A stretch of 64,000 bases of DNA from RHLJ01 sp040222455. GTDB taxonomy: Bacteria; Bacteroidota; Rhodothermia; Balneolales; Balneolaceae. The stretch is from contig JAVKDD010000020.1 of the NCBI GenBank assembly GCA_040222455.1, positions 124,001 to 188,000 on the forward strand, given 5' to 3'. A program made the position numbers and the translations under genes. The notes under the pieces are model-generated. The model saw nothing but the letters and a program-made list of their open reading frames with translations, ran no database searches and was not told where the DNA came from. Numbering within the stretch: the stretch's first letter is position 1; each line of letters starts with the position of its first letter. Below, in pieces: positions 53,293 to 61,838 of this stretch.

Positions 53293-54531
53293 CTAAACTT
53301 TTCCAAAAACAACAATCGCGTTATGCCCCCCGAATCCAAAGGTATTACTCATAGCATAATTAACTTCTGCTTTTACAGGTTTATTAATCACAATATCAAG
53401 TCCTTCTGCCTCTGGATCAAGGTTTTCAACATTAATTGTAGGTGGTATAATACCATCTTGTATCGCTTTTATGCTTGCAATTCCTTCAGCAGCACCGGCT
53501 GCACCAAGTAAATGTCCCGTCATAGATTTTGTAGAACTGATTTTTGGCTTAGCTCCGCTATCTCCAATCACAGCTTTAATAGCTTTTAACTCACTTACAT
53601 CGCCAACAGGAGTAGAAGTAGCATGAGCATTGATGTACCCAATGTCTGAAATTGAAAGGTTTGCTTCTTCTAGCGCTAATTTCATGGCAGTTTTTGCACC
53701 CAATCCTTCAGGGTGTGTAGCTGATAAATGATAGGCATCAGCGGTGCTTGCCGCACCTAAAACTTCAGCGATAATATTCGCACCTCTGGCTATGGCGTGA
53801 TCGTAATCTTCGAGAACCAAAGCGCCGGAACCTTCACCCATAACAAATCCATCACGATTCGTATCAAATGGCCGAGAAGCAGTAGCAGGATCATCATTTC
53901 GTTGAGAGAGAGCTTTCATAGATGAAAAACCTCCCATTGCAGCATAAGTGATAGAAGCTTCAGAACCTCCTGATATAATTACATCTGCTTTACCTAAACG
54001 AATGTAATTAAAGGCATCCATAATTGCGGAGTTAGAAGTGGCGCATGCAGAAATAACAGTTTGATTAATTCCCATCAAACCATGCTTTATAGAGATAATT
54101 CCGGATGCCATATTTGGTATTGTTTTAACAATAAAATACGGGTTAAAACGGGGTGTGCCATTACCACGCGCAAAATCCATTACTTCTTTTTCAAAAGAAT
54201 CAAATCCTCCAACTCCCGTTCCCCAGATAACACCGATTCGATGCCGGTCCATAGATTCAAAATCAAGACCAGATTCATCGATGGCTTGTTGAGTTGAGCA
54301 AAGTGCATAAACCACATAAGGATCATTTTTTCTAATCTCATTTCTATCCAAGTAAATGGAGGGATCAAAATCCTTTAATTCGCAGGCAAACTTAGTTTTA
54401 TAGAATTCAGGATCCCATTTCGTAATAGGTCCCGCACCACTTTTCCCGTTTTTTAAAGACTCCCAAAATTCATCAACAGTATTTCCAATTGGTGTTACTG
54501 CTCCTAATCCGGTAATTACTACTCTTTTCAT
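53293..54531 (-). CDS. fabF: Beta-ketoacyl-ACP synthase II
   Basis: A 412-residue condensing enzyme of fatty-acid elongation. The catalytic Cys163 is in ISACATSN, the histidines lie in NAHATSTPVGD and MTGHLLGAAGA, and a TFGFGGHNAIVVF terminus is present. The complete Cys-His-His set and normal length show an active KASII. It follows tetR by 23 bp. No acpP or fabG is next to it, so this may be a second, regulated fabF copy rather than the housekeeping one. Confidence 0.93.
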   Translation of the reverse strand: MKRVVITGLGAVTPIGNTVDEFWESLKNGKSGAGPITKWDPEFYKTKFACELKDFDPSIYLDRNEIRKNDPYVVYALCSTQQAIDESGLDFESMDRHRIGVIWGTGVGGFDSFEKEVMDFARGNGTPRFNPYFIVKTIPNMASGIISIKHGLMGINQTVISACATSNSAIMDAFNYIRLGKADVIISGGSEASITYAAMGGFSSMKALSQRNDDPATASRPFDTNRDGFVMGEGSGALVLEDYDHAIARGANIIAEVLGAASTADAYHLSATHPEGLGAKTAMKLALEEANLSISDIGYINAHATSTPVGDVSELKAIKAVIGDSGAKPKISSTKSMTGHLLGAAGAAEGIASIKAIQDGIIPPTINVENLDPEAEGLDIVINKPVKAEVNYAMSNTFGFGGHNAIVVFGKV

Positions 54532-54534
54532 AAA

Positions 54535-54558
54535 TACTTATTAGTAAGTAAAACTTAC
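54535..54558. promoter_or_regulatory. Palindromes between tetR and fabF, possible third TetR site
   Basis: TACTTA-TTAG-TAAGTA (54535-54550) shares the ACTTATTAG core with the operators ahead of tetR. It overlaps a second perfect inverted repeat GTAAGT-AAA-ACTTAC (54544-54558). Confidence 0.4.
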
Positions 54559-55109
54559 GTTATTATTTGTTCTAAAATTGAATTTTTGATATCCGTGAAG
54601 TCGTTACTTCCGGTTACTCTTGCAAGTTGAGTTCCAGCGCACATATTAGTTAGTATCTTCAGCGCTTCAATTTTTGCAGGAGCACTAAAGGTAAGAAGAT
54701 TTTTTTGCTTTCCGCTATTTAAAGTAGTTGTGATCCAAGAGAGAACATTTTCGGTAAATCTGGTTACTTTTTGTTGTACAGAATCATCCATTGAATTCCA
54801 ATCAGTAGCAAAAGAGCCGATTACGCAAAGTTTACCACTTAGTTGAATGGATGCATAAAAATTCAAGAACATCTTTATTTGATCGGCTTCATTTTTGGTG
54901 GAAGCTTTTTCTGTAAATCGTTTAAAGCTATCTGTGTGCCAATCTACCACGGCGGCGGCAAGTTCAGGCTTGGTAGGATAGTGATAATGGATGGCTGCGT
55001 TTTTTACATTTAGCTGTTTAGAAATGTCTGAATAACTGAATGCATTATACCCATACTTGCGGATTAGTTCATCTCCAAGTAAAACGATTGTTTCTTTTGT
55101 AGAAGCCAT
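54555..55109 (-). CDS. TetR/AcrR-family transcriptional regulator
   Basis: A 184-residue repressor. The N-terminal helix-turn-helix is YGYNAFSYSDISKQLNVKNAAIHYHYPTKPEL (about 20-50), with the usual TetR pattern. The rest is an all-helical ligand-binding domain with a Cys in GKLCVIGSFATDW. It probably represses its own promoter, which carries two palindromes (see 55113 and 55144), and perhaps fabF and the kinase gene downstream. The inducer is unknown; the fabF neighbour suggests a fatty-acyl compound (inference). Confidence 0.88.
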   Translation of the reverse strand: MASTKETIVLLGDELIRKYGYNAFSYSDISKQLNVKNAAIHYHYPTKPELAAAVVDWHTDSFKRFTEKASTKNEADQIKMFLNFYASIQLSGKLCVIGSFATDWNSMDDSVQQKVTRFTENVLSWITTTLNSGKQKNLLTFSAPAKIEALKILTNMCAGTQLARVTGSNDFTDIKNSILEQIIT

Positions 55110-55112
55110 ATT

Positions 55113-55124
55113 AACTTATTAGTT
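55113..55124. promoter_or_regulatory. TetR operator-like palindrome, promoter-downstream copy
   Basis: AACT-TATT-AGTT, four bases ahead of the tetR ATG. On the reverse strand it reads AACTAATAAGTT, which differs from the second copy (55144-55155) in one base. The two centres are 31 bp apart, close to three helical turns. Confidence 0.6.
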
Positions 55125-55131
55125 AGTCAAT

Positions 55132-55160
55132 ATAATACTTATTAACTGATAAGTTGTCAA
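55132..55160 (-). promoter_or_regulatory. tetR promoter
   Basis: On the reverse strand TTGACA (55160-55155) and TATTAT (55137-55132) are separated by 17 bp, a classical sigma-70 spacing. The -35 overlaps the stop codon of the LMW-PTP gene. One operator palindrome lies in the spacer and one between the -10 element and the ATG. Confidence 0.6.
55144..55155. promoter_or_regulatory. TetR operator-like palindrome, promoter-spacer copy
   Basis: AACT-GATA-AGTT lies inside the -35/-10 spacer of the tetR promoter, where a bound repressor would block RNA polymerase. Confidence 0.6.
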
Positions 55161-55669
55161 TCTTGAATGTGTACTTTTAGTTCATCAAATAGTATAGCGC
55201 AACTTCGCTCAACCATTTGGAATACATTTTCAAAGCCTAATGCTCCTCCATAGTATGGGTCAGGTACATTTTTATCTTCTGGAGTAGGATCAAATTCTCT
55301 CAATAGTTTTATCTTGTATGAATATCTTCCTTTTCGGTCTAATTGATTAATGTCGGTGAGATTATTTGAATCCATTGCAAGAATTAGATCAAATTCTTCT
55401 AAATCTGCATACTCAAATCTTCTTGCTATAGATGGTAGATGTATTCCATGATTATTTGCTGTTTCCTGGCTTCTTCTGTCTGCCCGCTCTCCTGTATGGT
55501 AGGCAGCAGTTCCCGCTGAATCGATATGAAAGTAAGAGTCTAAACCAGCTTCTTTTACTTTATGAATGAAGATCCCTTCCCCTGTTGGACTGCGACAAAT
55601 ATTACCCAAACATACAAAAACGAGCTTAAATGGATTTTCTTTGGTGATGGGGCGCAGATAATTATTCAT
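55157..55669 (-). CDS. Low-molecular-weight protein-tyrosine-phosphatase-family phosphatase
   Basis: A 170-residue phosphatase. The P-loop is CLGNICRS with nucleophile Cys20 and Arg26, and the general acid aspartate is in VPDPYYGG. These are the complete LMW-PTP motifs. Members of this family that sit beside fructosamine-kinase genes have been described as ribulosamine-5-phosphatases, so deglycation is as likely as protein dephosphorylation. It is the first gene of the reverse-strand cluster LMW-PTP, tetR, fabF, FN3K. Confidence 0.9.
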   Translation of the reverse strand: MNNYLRPITKENPFKLVFVCLGNICRSPTGEGIFIHKVKEAGLDSYFHIDSAGTAAYHTGERADRRSQETANNHGIHLPSIARRFEYADLEEFDLILAMDSNNLTDINQLDRKGRYSYKIKLLREFDPTPEDKNVPDPYYGGALGFENVFQMVERSCAILFDELKVHIQD

Positions 55670-55830
55670 AGTTATTCTTTTACGTTTAAGTGAATGGGAA
55701 ATACAGCTTGATTATAACTAAAGATATTAAATTTGAAGAAGCAGATTTTTTTAGCTCAAGAAATCATAAGCTTTTCTATAAGAATCCTTATATTTGAGGC
55801 TTACTATGATTTGACTGATAAAGAGTTTTT

Positions 55831-58800
55831 ATGCCCAAAAAGTTTAAAGAAGTAAAACAACTTAATTATCCCAACGCTGAAGTTGAGATTTTAAAGTGGT
55901 GGAAAAAAAATCAGATTTTCAAAAAGAGCCTTGATAGCAGAGAGGATGGAATTCCTTTTACGTTTTTCGAAGGTCCTCCAACAGCTAACGGAAAGCCCGG
56001 CATTCATCATGTGATGGGGAGAACGGTAAAGGATTTGTTTTGCCGTTACAAAACTCTAAAGGGATTCCGAGTTGATCGAAAAGCTGGATGGGATACTCAT
56101 GGGCTTCCAGTAGAAATAGAAGTAGAAAAAGCTCTTGGGTTAGAAGGACGATCACAAGTAGAAGAATATGGCATTGCCGAATACAACGCAAAGTGCCGTG
56201 AAAGTGTGCTCAAGTACAAAGATCTTTGGGATGACTTGACATCTCGAATGGGATATTGGGTAGATCAGGAAAACCCATACATAACATTTGAAAACAACTA
56301 TATCGAGTCAGTTTGGTGGGCACTTCATAGACTTTTCGAAAAAGGATTAGTCTATAAAGGATACAAAATTCAATGGTATTCACCAGGAAGTGGTACAGTG
56401 CTTTCTTCTCATGAAGTTAGTTTAGGTTATAAAGAAACTCAAGATCCTTCAATCTATGTTAAGTTTAAGGCTCATGGTGAAGAAAATACTTATTTTCTGG
56501 TATGGACGACCACTCCATGGACAACCATTTCTAATATGGCGCTTACCATCAATCCAAGCCTTGAGTATGTTAAAGTTGGACATAACAACGAAAATTTTAT
56601 TGTAGCTAAGGGTACTGAAGAGCGGGTTTTCGGAGAAGATTATATTCACATCGAAGACTTGTCGGGTTTCAGTCTTCTAGGTAGAACTTATGAACCTATT
56701 TTTGAATATGCCCAAAAAGAGATCGATCCAACAAAAGCTTGGAAAGTGATAGCGGCTGATTATGTGACAACTTCAGATGGAACCGGGGTCGTTCATACCG
56801 CTCCAGCTTATGGTGCAGATGATTTTGAATCATGCCAGAAAGCTGGAATACCAATGTTTAATCCTATTGACAGAGAAGGACGTTTTACAAAAGAAGTTCC
56901 AGATTTTGAAGGGCAGTGGTTTAAAGAAGCTGATAAAGAAATAGCCAGAGCGATAAAAGAAAAAGGATTGATGTTTCGACATGAAACCTATGTTCACAAT
57001 TATCCTTTTGATTGGAGAAAAGGAACTCCCTTAATGAGTTACCCGGTTGAGTCATGGTTTATTAAAACTACCGATTTAAAAGATCGAATGGTTGAACTGA
57101 ATAAAACCATAAACTGGAAGCCTGAAAGTACTGGTACTGGTCGATTTGGTACTTGGCTGGAAAATAATGTGGATTGGGCTATTTCAAGGCAGCGCTATTG
57201 GGGAACACCAATTCCGATTTGGCAAAGTGATAAAAATCCTGATTATGTAGAATGTATTGGAAGTGTAAAAGAGCTGCGAGAAAAAGCAGGCATTTCTGAA
57301 GATCAAGAGATTGACCTTCATCGTCCTCATATAGATGATATTACTTGGGAAGGCCCAGATGGTGCCACTATGCGTAGAATTCCTGATTTGTTGGACGTAT
57401 GGTTTGATTCTGGTTCCATGCCGTTTGCTCAGTGGCATTATCCTTTTGATAATGATCATGAGTTTAGCTACAATTTTCCTGCCGATTTTATCGCTGAAGG
57501 TGTAGATCAAACCAGAGGTTGGTTCTATACACTTCATGCATTGGGAACGATGCTATTCGATCAGGTTGCATTTAAAAATGTGGTTTCAAACGGTCTTGTT
57601 CTCGATGAAAAAGGCGAGAAAATGAGTAAATCGAAAGGTAACTCAGTTGACCCTTTTGAAGTGATTAAAGAATTTGGTGCAGATTCTGTTCGCTGGTATA
57701 TGATGAGCAACTCAGCGCCTTGGGAAAATTTAAAATTTAGTTTAGATGGACTAGGCGAGGTTCAACGTAAGTTCTTCGGAACGTTAGTAAATACATATTC
57801 CTTCTTTGCACTTTATGCCAATATAGATGGTTTTACCTACTCTGGAAATCAAATACCTATTCCTGATAGACCTGAAATTGATCAATGGATTATTTCCAGA
57901 TTAAATACCACTATCAAAATGGTGGAAGAATATTTTGAGGCGTATGAGCCAACAAAAGCTGCACGGGAAATGGAAACATTTGTAGAAGAATTAAGCAATT
58001 GGTACGTTCGAAGAAATAGGCGTCGTTTCTGGAAATCAGGAACTACTCTAGATAAAACTGCTGCATATCAAACACTGTATGAGTGCTTAAAAAGTATGAG
58101 TCAGTTGATAAGTCCAATTGCACCGTTTGTTGGTGAGTGGTTATATCAACGATTGAATGAAGTTTCAGAACTTGATGAGGAATCGGTGCATTTATCATTC
58201 TTCCCAACCGTTGAAGAAACAGCAATTTTCAAGAATCTTGAGCATAAAATGGATATGGCTCGCTTGATTTCTTCCATTGTATTAAGAATTAGAAATCAGA
58301 TCGATATCAATGTTCGTCAGCCACTCTCAAGAATTATTCTACCAATTAAAGATGAAGGGGAGCGCCAGGCAATACTATCTATAAAAGACATTATTTTGGA
58401 AGAAGTAAATGTCAAAGACGTGCAATTTGTTGACGATGATTCAGGAATTGTACATAAAACAGCGAAACCTAATTACCCAGTTCTGGGTAAACGACTTGGT
58501 GCTAAAATGAAAGAAGTTGCATCGAAAGTAAGTGAGCTAAAAACTGACGAAATTACTAAATTTGAGCGTGAAGGCTTTATAGATCTGAATCTCGAAAATA
58601 GCGAAACAATTCGCCTCGATGGTGAGAGTCTTGATATAATTAGAACCGGACTTGAAGGCTGGGAAGTTGAAACAGAGCGTGGGTTAAGTGTTGCTGTTGA
58701 TACAGAATTAAGCATACAGTTGGTTCAAGAAGGTATAGCCAGAGAGTTCATCAATCGAGTGCAGAATATGCGAAAAGAAGCAGATTTTGAAGTCACAGAT

Positions 58801-58992
58801 CGAATTACTATTGGTATAACTGCAGATGAGGATTTGAAAGAAGCAGTAGTTTTGATGAGTAAATATATTAAACAAGAAACCTTAGCAGAAGAACTGCAGT
58901 TGGAAGATCTTGAAGTATCGGATTTTATTAAAACTTGGGAAATAGGTGATAGTGAATGCACCATTTCGATAAGAAGAACAGTTAATTCTTAA
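55831..58992 (+). CDS. ileS: Isoleucyl-tRNA synthetase (IleRS2-like) with altered HIGH motif
   Basis: A 1053-residue class I synthetase charging tRNA-Ile. Editing-domain segments (TTPWTTISNMALTIN, GTGVVHTAPAYGADDF), the SRQRYWGTPIPIW core and EKMSKSKGN (about 597-601) are intact. The HIGH signature, however, reads PGIHHVMG: residues 57-60 are GIHH, i.e. the first and third positions are swapped. Sequence style and length fit the eukaryote-like type 2 enzymes associated with mupirocin resistance. The gene starts a forward run with the DksA-like gene (11 bp) and lspA (10 bp). Confidence 0.95.
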   Translation: MPKKFKEVKQLNYPNAEVEILKWWKKNQIFKKSLDSREDGIPFTFFEGPPTANGKPGIHHVMGRTVKDLFCRYKTLKGFRVDRKAGWDTHGLPVEIEVEKALGLEGRSQVEEYGIAEYNAKCRESVLKYKDLWDDLTSRMGYWVDQENPYITFENNYIESVWWALHRLFEKGLVYKGYKIQWYSPGSGTVLSSHEVSLGYKETQDPSIYVKFKAHGEENTYFLVWTTTPWTTISNMALTINPSLEYVKVGHNNENFIVAKGTEERVFGEDYIHIEDLSGFSLLGRTYEPIFEYAQKEIDPTKAWKVIAADYVTTSDGTGVVHTAPAYGADDFESCQKAGIPMFNPIDREGRFTKEVPDFEGQWFKEADKEIARAIKEKGLMFRHETYVHNYPFDWRKGTPLMSYPVESWFIKTTDLKDRMVELNKTINWKPESTGTGRFGTWLENNVDWAISRQRYWGTPIPIWQSDKNPDYVECIGSVKELREKAGISEDQEIDLHRPHIDDITWEGPDGATMRRIPDLLDVWFDSGSMPFAQWHYPFDNDHEFSYNFPADFIAEGVDQTRGWFYTLHALGTMLFDQVAFKNVVSNGLVLDEKGEKMSKSKGNSVDPFEVIKEFGADSVRWYMMSNSAPWENLKFSLDGLGEVQRKFFGTLVNTYSFFALYANIDGFTYSGNQIPIPDRPEIDQWIISRLNTTIKMVEEYFEAYEPTKAAREMETFVEELSNWYVRRNRRRFWKSGTTLDKTAAYQTLYECLKSMSQLISPIAPFVGEWLYQRLNEVSELDEESVHLSFFPTVEETAIFKNLEHKMDMARLISSIVLRIRNQIDINVRQPLSRIILPIKDEGERQAILSIKDIILEEVNVKDVQFVDDDSGIVHKTAKPNYPVLGKRLGAKMKEVASKVSELKTDEITKFEREGFIDLNLENSETIRLDGESLDIIRTGLEGWEVETERGLSVAVDTELSIQLVQEGIAREFINRVQNMRKEADFEVTDRITIGITADEDLKEAVVLMSKYIKQETLAEELQLEDLEVSDFIKTWEIGDSECTISIRRTVNS

Positions 58993-59003
58993 GGAATAGA
59001 ATT

Positions 59004-59405
59004 ATGGCTAAAAAAGCTGAACAAAAAGAAGAAAGAGTGTCTCCTTATAATGATGAAGAACTGGAATATTTTAAACAGATTATTCTGAAAAAAAGAGATG
59101 ATGCTGAAGAAGAATTGAATACGCTACAACGAACTCTAAGAGAGAGTATGGAAAATTCATCAGATGAATCTGCGTATTCTTTTCATATGGCGGATGCAGG
59201 AACAGACGCACAAGAACGAGAAAAAACATACATGCTGTTTAACCGAACTCGTAAATTTGTGAAATACTTAGACGATGCAATGAATCGTATTGAAAACAAA
59301 ACATACGGAGTGTGTAAAGTTACAGGAAAGAAAATTTCTAAGGGAAGGCTTGAAGCAGTTCCACATACGCAGTTAAGTATTGATGCTAAATTAAAACGTC
59401 GCTAA
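59004..59405 (+). CDS. DksA/TraR-family regulator with a degenerate zinc finger
   Basis: A 133-residue protein with a coiled-coil hairpin (about 18-85, containing MADAGTDAQEREK at the tip region) and a C-terminal zinc-finger fold. Only one of the four zinc cysteines is left (GVCKVTGKKISKGRLEAVP), so zinc is probably not bound, as in some known Cys-poor DksA proteins. DksA proteins enter the RNA polymerase secondary channel and modify promoter response with ppGpp. It lies between ileS and lspA with gaps of 11 and 10 bp. Confidence 0.85.
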   Translation: MAKKAEQKEERVSPYNDEELEYFKQIILKKRDDAEEELNTLQRTLRESMENSSDESAYSFHMADAGTDAQEREKTYMLFNRTRKFVKYLDDAMNRIENKTYGVCKVTGKKISKGRLEAVPHTQLSIDAKLKRR

Positions 59406-59415
59406 AAGTTAGGGT

Positions 59416-60000
59416 TTGACTCAAAAAAAACTGCTCGCTTTATTTACTCCTGCAGCAATTGTTGTGGTAATAGACCAACTTACGAAGTGGATCATCAGAA
59501 CTTCTCCGGAGCTTCATCGGCTTGATATTATCGATGGTTGGTTAGCATTCTACTATACTCAGAATGATGGAATGGCTATGGGAATTGATATTTTTTCAAC
59601 TCCTGTAATTAGCTCAATTTCTATAATTGCTACGATAGGTATTTTAAGCTACTTGCTTTATACCATGGATAAAGCACCATTATTATATCTTATTTTTATG
59701 GGTCTAGTGATTGGAGGGGCACTTGGAAATATAACCGATAGATTAATCATGGGTTATATCGAAGGTTATGGTGGGCTATTAGATGGTCATGTAGTCGATT
59801 TTATTTACTTCAATCTTGAGTTATTCGATCGACCTGTTTTCCCATATATATTTAATGTTGCCGATATTGCGATTTCTGTTTCTATTATCACCTTACTTGT
59901 CTTTAACAAAAAATTAATGCCTCATGAACATGAAGAAGAGCAATCTGATTCAGAAATCATCGCAACTGAATCTACACCGTTAGGTAAGGAAGAAAATTAA
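59416..60000 (+). CDS. lspA: Lipoprotein signal peptidase (signal peptidase II)
   Basis: A 194-residue inner-membrane aspartic protease with four helices. Conserved are VVVIDQLTKWII, the NDGMAMGI loop (a variant of NxGxAFG), GGALGNITDRLIMG, the catalytic Asp in HVVDFIYF and the second Asp in FNVADIAIS. It removes signal peptides from prolipoproteins, and several such proteins are encoded in this window. The start is TTG at 59416. The acidic tail after about 170 is longer than in E. coli. Confidence 0.93.
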   Translation: MTQKKLLALFTPAAIVVVIDQLTKWIIRTSPELHRLDIIDGWLAFYYTQNDGMAMGIDIFSTPVISSISIIATIGILSYLLYTMDKAPLLYLIFMGLVIGGALGNITDRLIMGYIEGYGGLLDGHVVDFIYFNLELFDRPVFPYIFNVADIAISVSIITLLVFNKKLMPHEHEEEQSDSEIIATESTPLGKEEN

Positions 60001-60019
60001 TCTGAGAAAGGATAAGAAG

Positions 60020-61210
60020 CTATTCTTCAATTGTAGTCTTCTTTATAGAAGAGAAAAGATCCATGTCATTTTCGAAAGTAACTTGATCTACAATTTCTAG
60101 CCCAAAACTTTTAATCCCAATTCTTTTAACGGGATTATTAGTAAGTAATTTAAGTTTTCTGATTCCTAAAGCTCTAAGTATTTGAGCTCCAACTCCATAA
60201 TCTCTAGAATCACTTTTCTTTGGGTTGTTATCAATCTCTTCTTCTTGGGAAGTAACTTTTCCTTCCTGCATTGCCTTCAAGGTTCTAAGTTGATTAACAA
60301 GGACTGAGCCACGTTGATTTCGGTTCATGTACAACACAACTCCTTTTCCTTCTCTCTCTACTTGTAACATCGCTTGATGAAGTTGTTCACTAGAGTCAGA
60401 ATTTCTAGCCCCAAAAATATCACCAATTAATTCAGAAGAATGAACACGGGTTAGCACAGGCTCTTCTTTTGTCCAATTCCCTTTTGTTAAAGCAAGGTGG
60501 ATATCACCCGTCAGTGTTTCTTCAAAAGCATGTAGATTGAAATCACCATACATAGTTGGCATATTTACATCCATCACTTCTTTTACCAAGCTCTCATTCT
60601 CATTTCGATAAGCAATTAGTTCTTTTATAGTGATGAACTTCATATCGAATTCCTTAGCCATTTTAGCTAAATCAGGAACTCTAGCCATTTCACCATTTTC
60701 GAGCATGATTTCACAAATAATGCCAACAGGCTTTAAACCTGCCAATCGTGCCAAATCAATAGCGGCTTCTGTATGCCCTGCTCTTCTAAGTACACCACCT
60801 TGAGCAGCAATTAAAGGAAAAATATGTCCAGGACGTCGAAAATCACCTGGCTTAGCATCCACATTTGTCATTTCACGGATGGTATTAGCGCGATCAGCAG
60901 CAGAAATTCCAGTGGTAGTTTGGCGTTTGTGATCAATAGAAATTGTAAAGTTAGCCTCATCAGGATCTGCCCCTTCAATCACCATATTGTTGAGATTGAA
61001 TTTTGAGGCCACTTCTTTGGTGATGGGAGCACAAACTAAACCGCGACCGTGCGTAACCATAAAGTTGATTGATTCTGTAGTAACTTTCTCAGCTGCCATA
61101 AGAAAGTCACCTTCGTTTTCCCGGTCTTCATCATCTACAACAATGATCATTTTGCCATTTTTAATATCCTCTATGGCTTCGGGAATAGTATTGAAACGAA
61201 TATCTTCCAA
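60020..61210 (-). CDS. ribBA: RibB-type DHBP synthase fused to a degenerate GTP cyclohydrolase II domain
   Basis: A 396-residue protein of the riboflavin pathway. The N-terminal half (1-205) is 3,4-dihydroxy-2-butanone-4-phosphate synthase with intact VDDEDRENEGDF and RRPGHIFPLIA...RAGHTEAAIDLARLAG motifs. The C-terminal half has the GTP cyclohydrolase II fold (TRVHSSELIGDIFG, RDYGVGAQILRALGIRKLKLLTNNP). All three zinc cysteines are missing: the usual SxRCDCGxQL reads ARNSDSSEQL, and the Cys of HSECLTGD is Glu. The LRQEGRGIGL motif is changed to MNRNQRGSVL. The second activity is therefore probably lost. It lies 1 bp after yajC. Confidence 0.9.
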   Translation of the reverse strand: MEDIRFNTIPEAIEDIKNGKMIIVVDDEDRENEGDFLMAAEKVTTESINFMVTHGRGLVCAPITKEVASKFNLNNMVIEGADPDEANFTISIDHKRQTTTGISAADRANTIREMTNVDAKPGDFRRPGHIFPLIAAQGGVLRRAGHTEAAIDLARLAGLKPVGIICEIMLENGEMARVPDLAKMAKEFDMKFITIKELIAYRNENESLVKEVMDVNMPTMYGDFNLHAFEETLTGDIHLALTKGNWTKEEPVLTRVHSSELIGDIFGARNSDSSEQLHQAMLQVEREGKGVVLYMNRNQRGSVLVNQLRTLKAMQEGKVTSQEEEIDNNPKKSDSRDYGVGAQILRALGIRKLKLLTNNPVKRIGIKSFGLEIVDQVTFENDMDLFSSIKKTTIEE

Positions 61211-61211
61211 C

Positions 61212-61550
61212 TTATTTTTTCTCTGAGTCTTTCTTTTCAGGTTTATTAGGATTTACGTCTGTGATCGCAGTTTTTAGAAAACGGATTTTCACGTTGCTTC
61301 CCACTTCAACCAATACAGAATCATCTTCAATAGCGTTCAATATTCCAATAATTCCTGAAGAGGTAACTACTTTATCACCTTTCCTCATTTCATTAACTTT
61401 TCGGGTGATTTCCTTTTGTCGCTGACTCTGTGGGCGAATGATAAAAAAGTAAAATACCAGAAATATTCCACCAAGGAATATAAGATTAATCATTCCACCA
61501 CTGGGATCGCCGCTTGGACTTCCCATGAACAATAGAGATAAATTTAGCAT
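61212..61550 (-). CDS. yajC: Preprotein translocase subunit YajC
   Basis: A 112-residue protein with one N-terminal helix (about 20-40, MINLIFLGGIFLVFYFFIIRP) followed by the YajC signature QSQRQKEITRKVNEMRKGDKVVTSSGIIGIL. It is an accessory part of the SecDF-YajC complex in the inner membrane. The Lys- and Glu-rich tail is normal. It is the first gene of a two-gene transcript with ribBA. Confidence 0.93.
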   Translation of the reverse strand: MLNLSLLFMGSPSGDPSGGMINLIFLGGIFLVFYFFIIRPQSQRQKEITRKVNEMRKGDKVVTSSGIIGILNAIEDDSVLVEVGSNVKIRFLKTAITDVNPNKPEKKDSEKK

Positions 61551-61838
61551 AGCTGATTAGTATAAATTCATTTTAAATTAAGGAACCAAAGATAAGGGAA
61601 AAAGAACTTAATTATGAAGGTTTCGATGTGCCAATTAGGAATAAGAGAAGATCGAACATTGAATTCCCAAAGATGTTTTAAATAAGTGACTTAAAACTGT
61701 ACGACTAGCATGTCTGCGAATTACATTAAGGGCATGGAAAAGTATAAAATAGCAATTAATGGAAATTTGGAGGCTTTCAGAGAAGGCATTTTCAAGTTAT
61801 AAACTTGATAGATCATGAGTCTTACATCGAAACAATAA

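Noticed and set aside
55670..55830. T-box or other leader element before ileS
   Set aside because: No T-box sequence or specifier stem is visible. TATATTTG at 55789 resembles a -7 element but has no -33 partner at the right distance.
61211..61300. FMN riboswitch before ribBA
   Set aside because: ribBA starts one base after yajC, leaving no leader, and no RFN-type motif is seen upstream of yajC.
61734..61802. 22-codon forward frame in the yajC-DUF4249 gap
   Set aside because: Too short, with no ribosome-binding site or homology I recognise; the 288-bp gap otherwise shows nothing.
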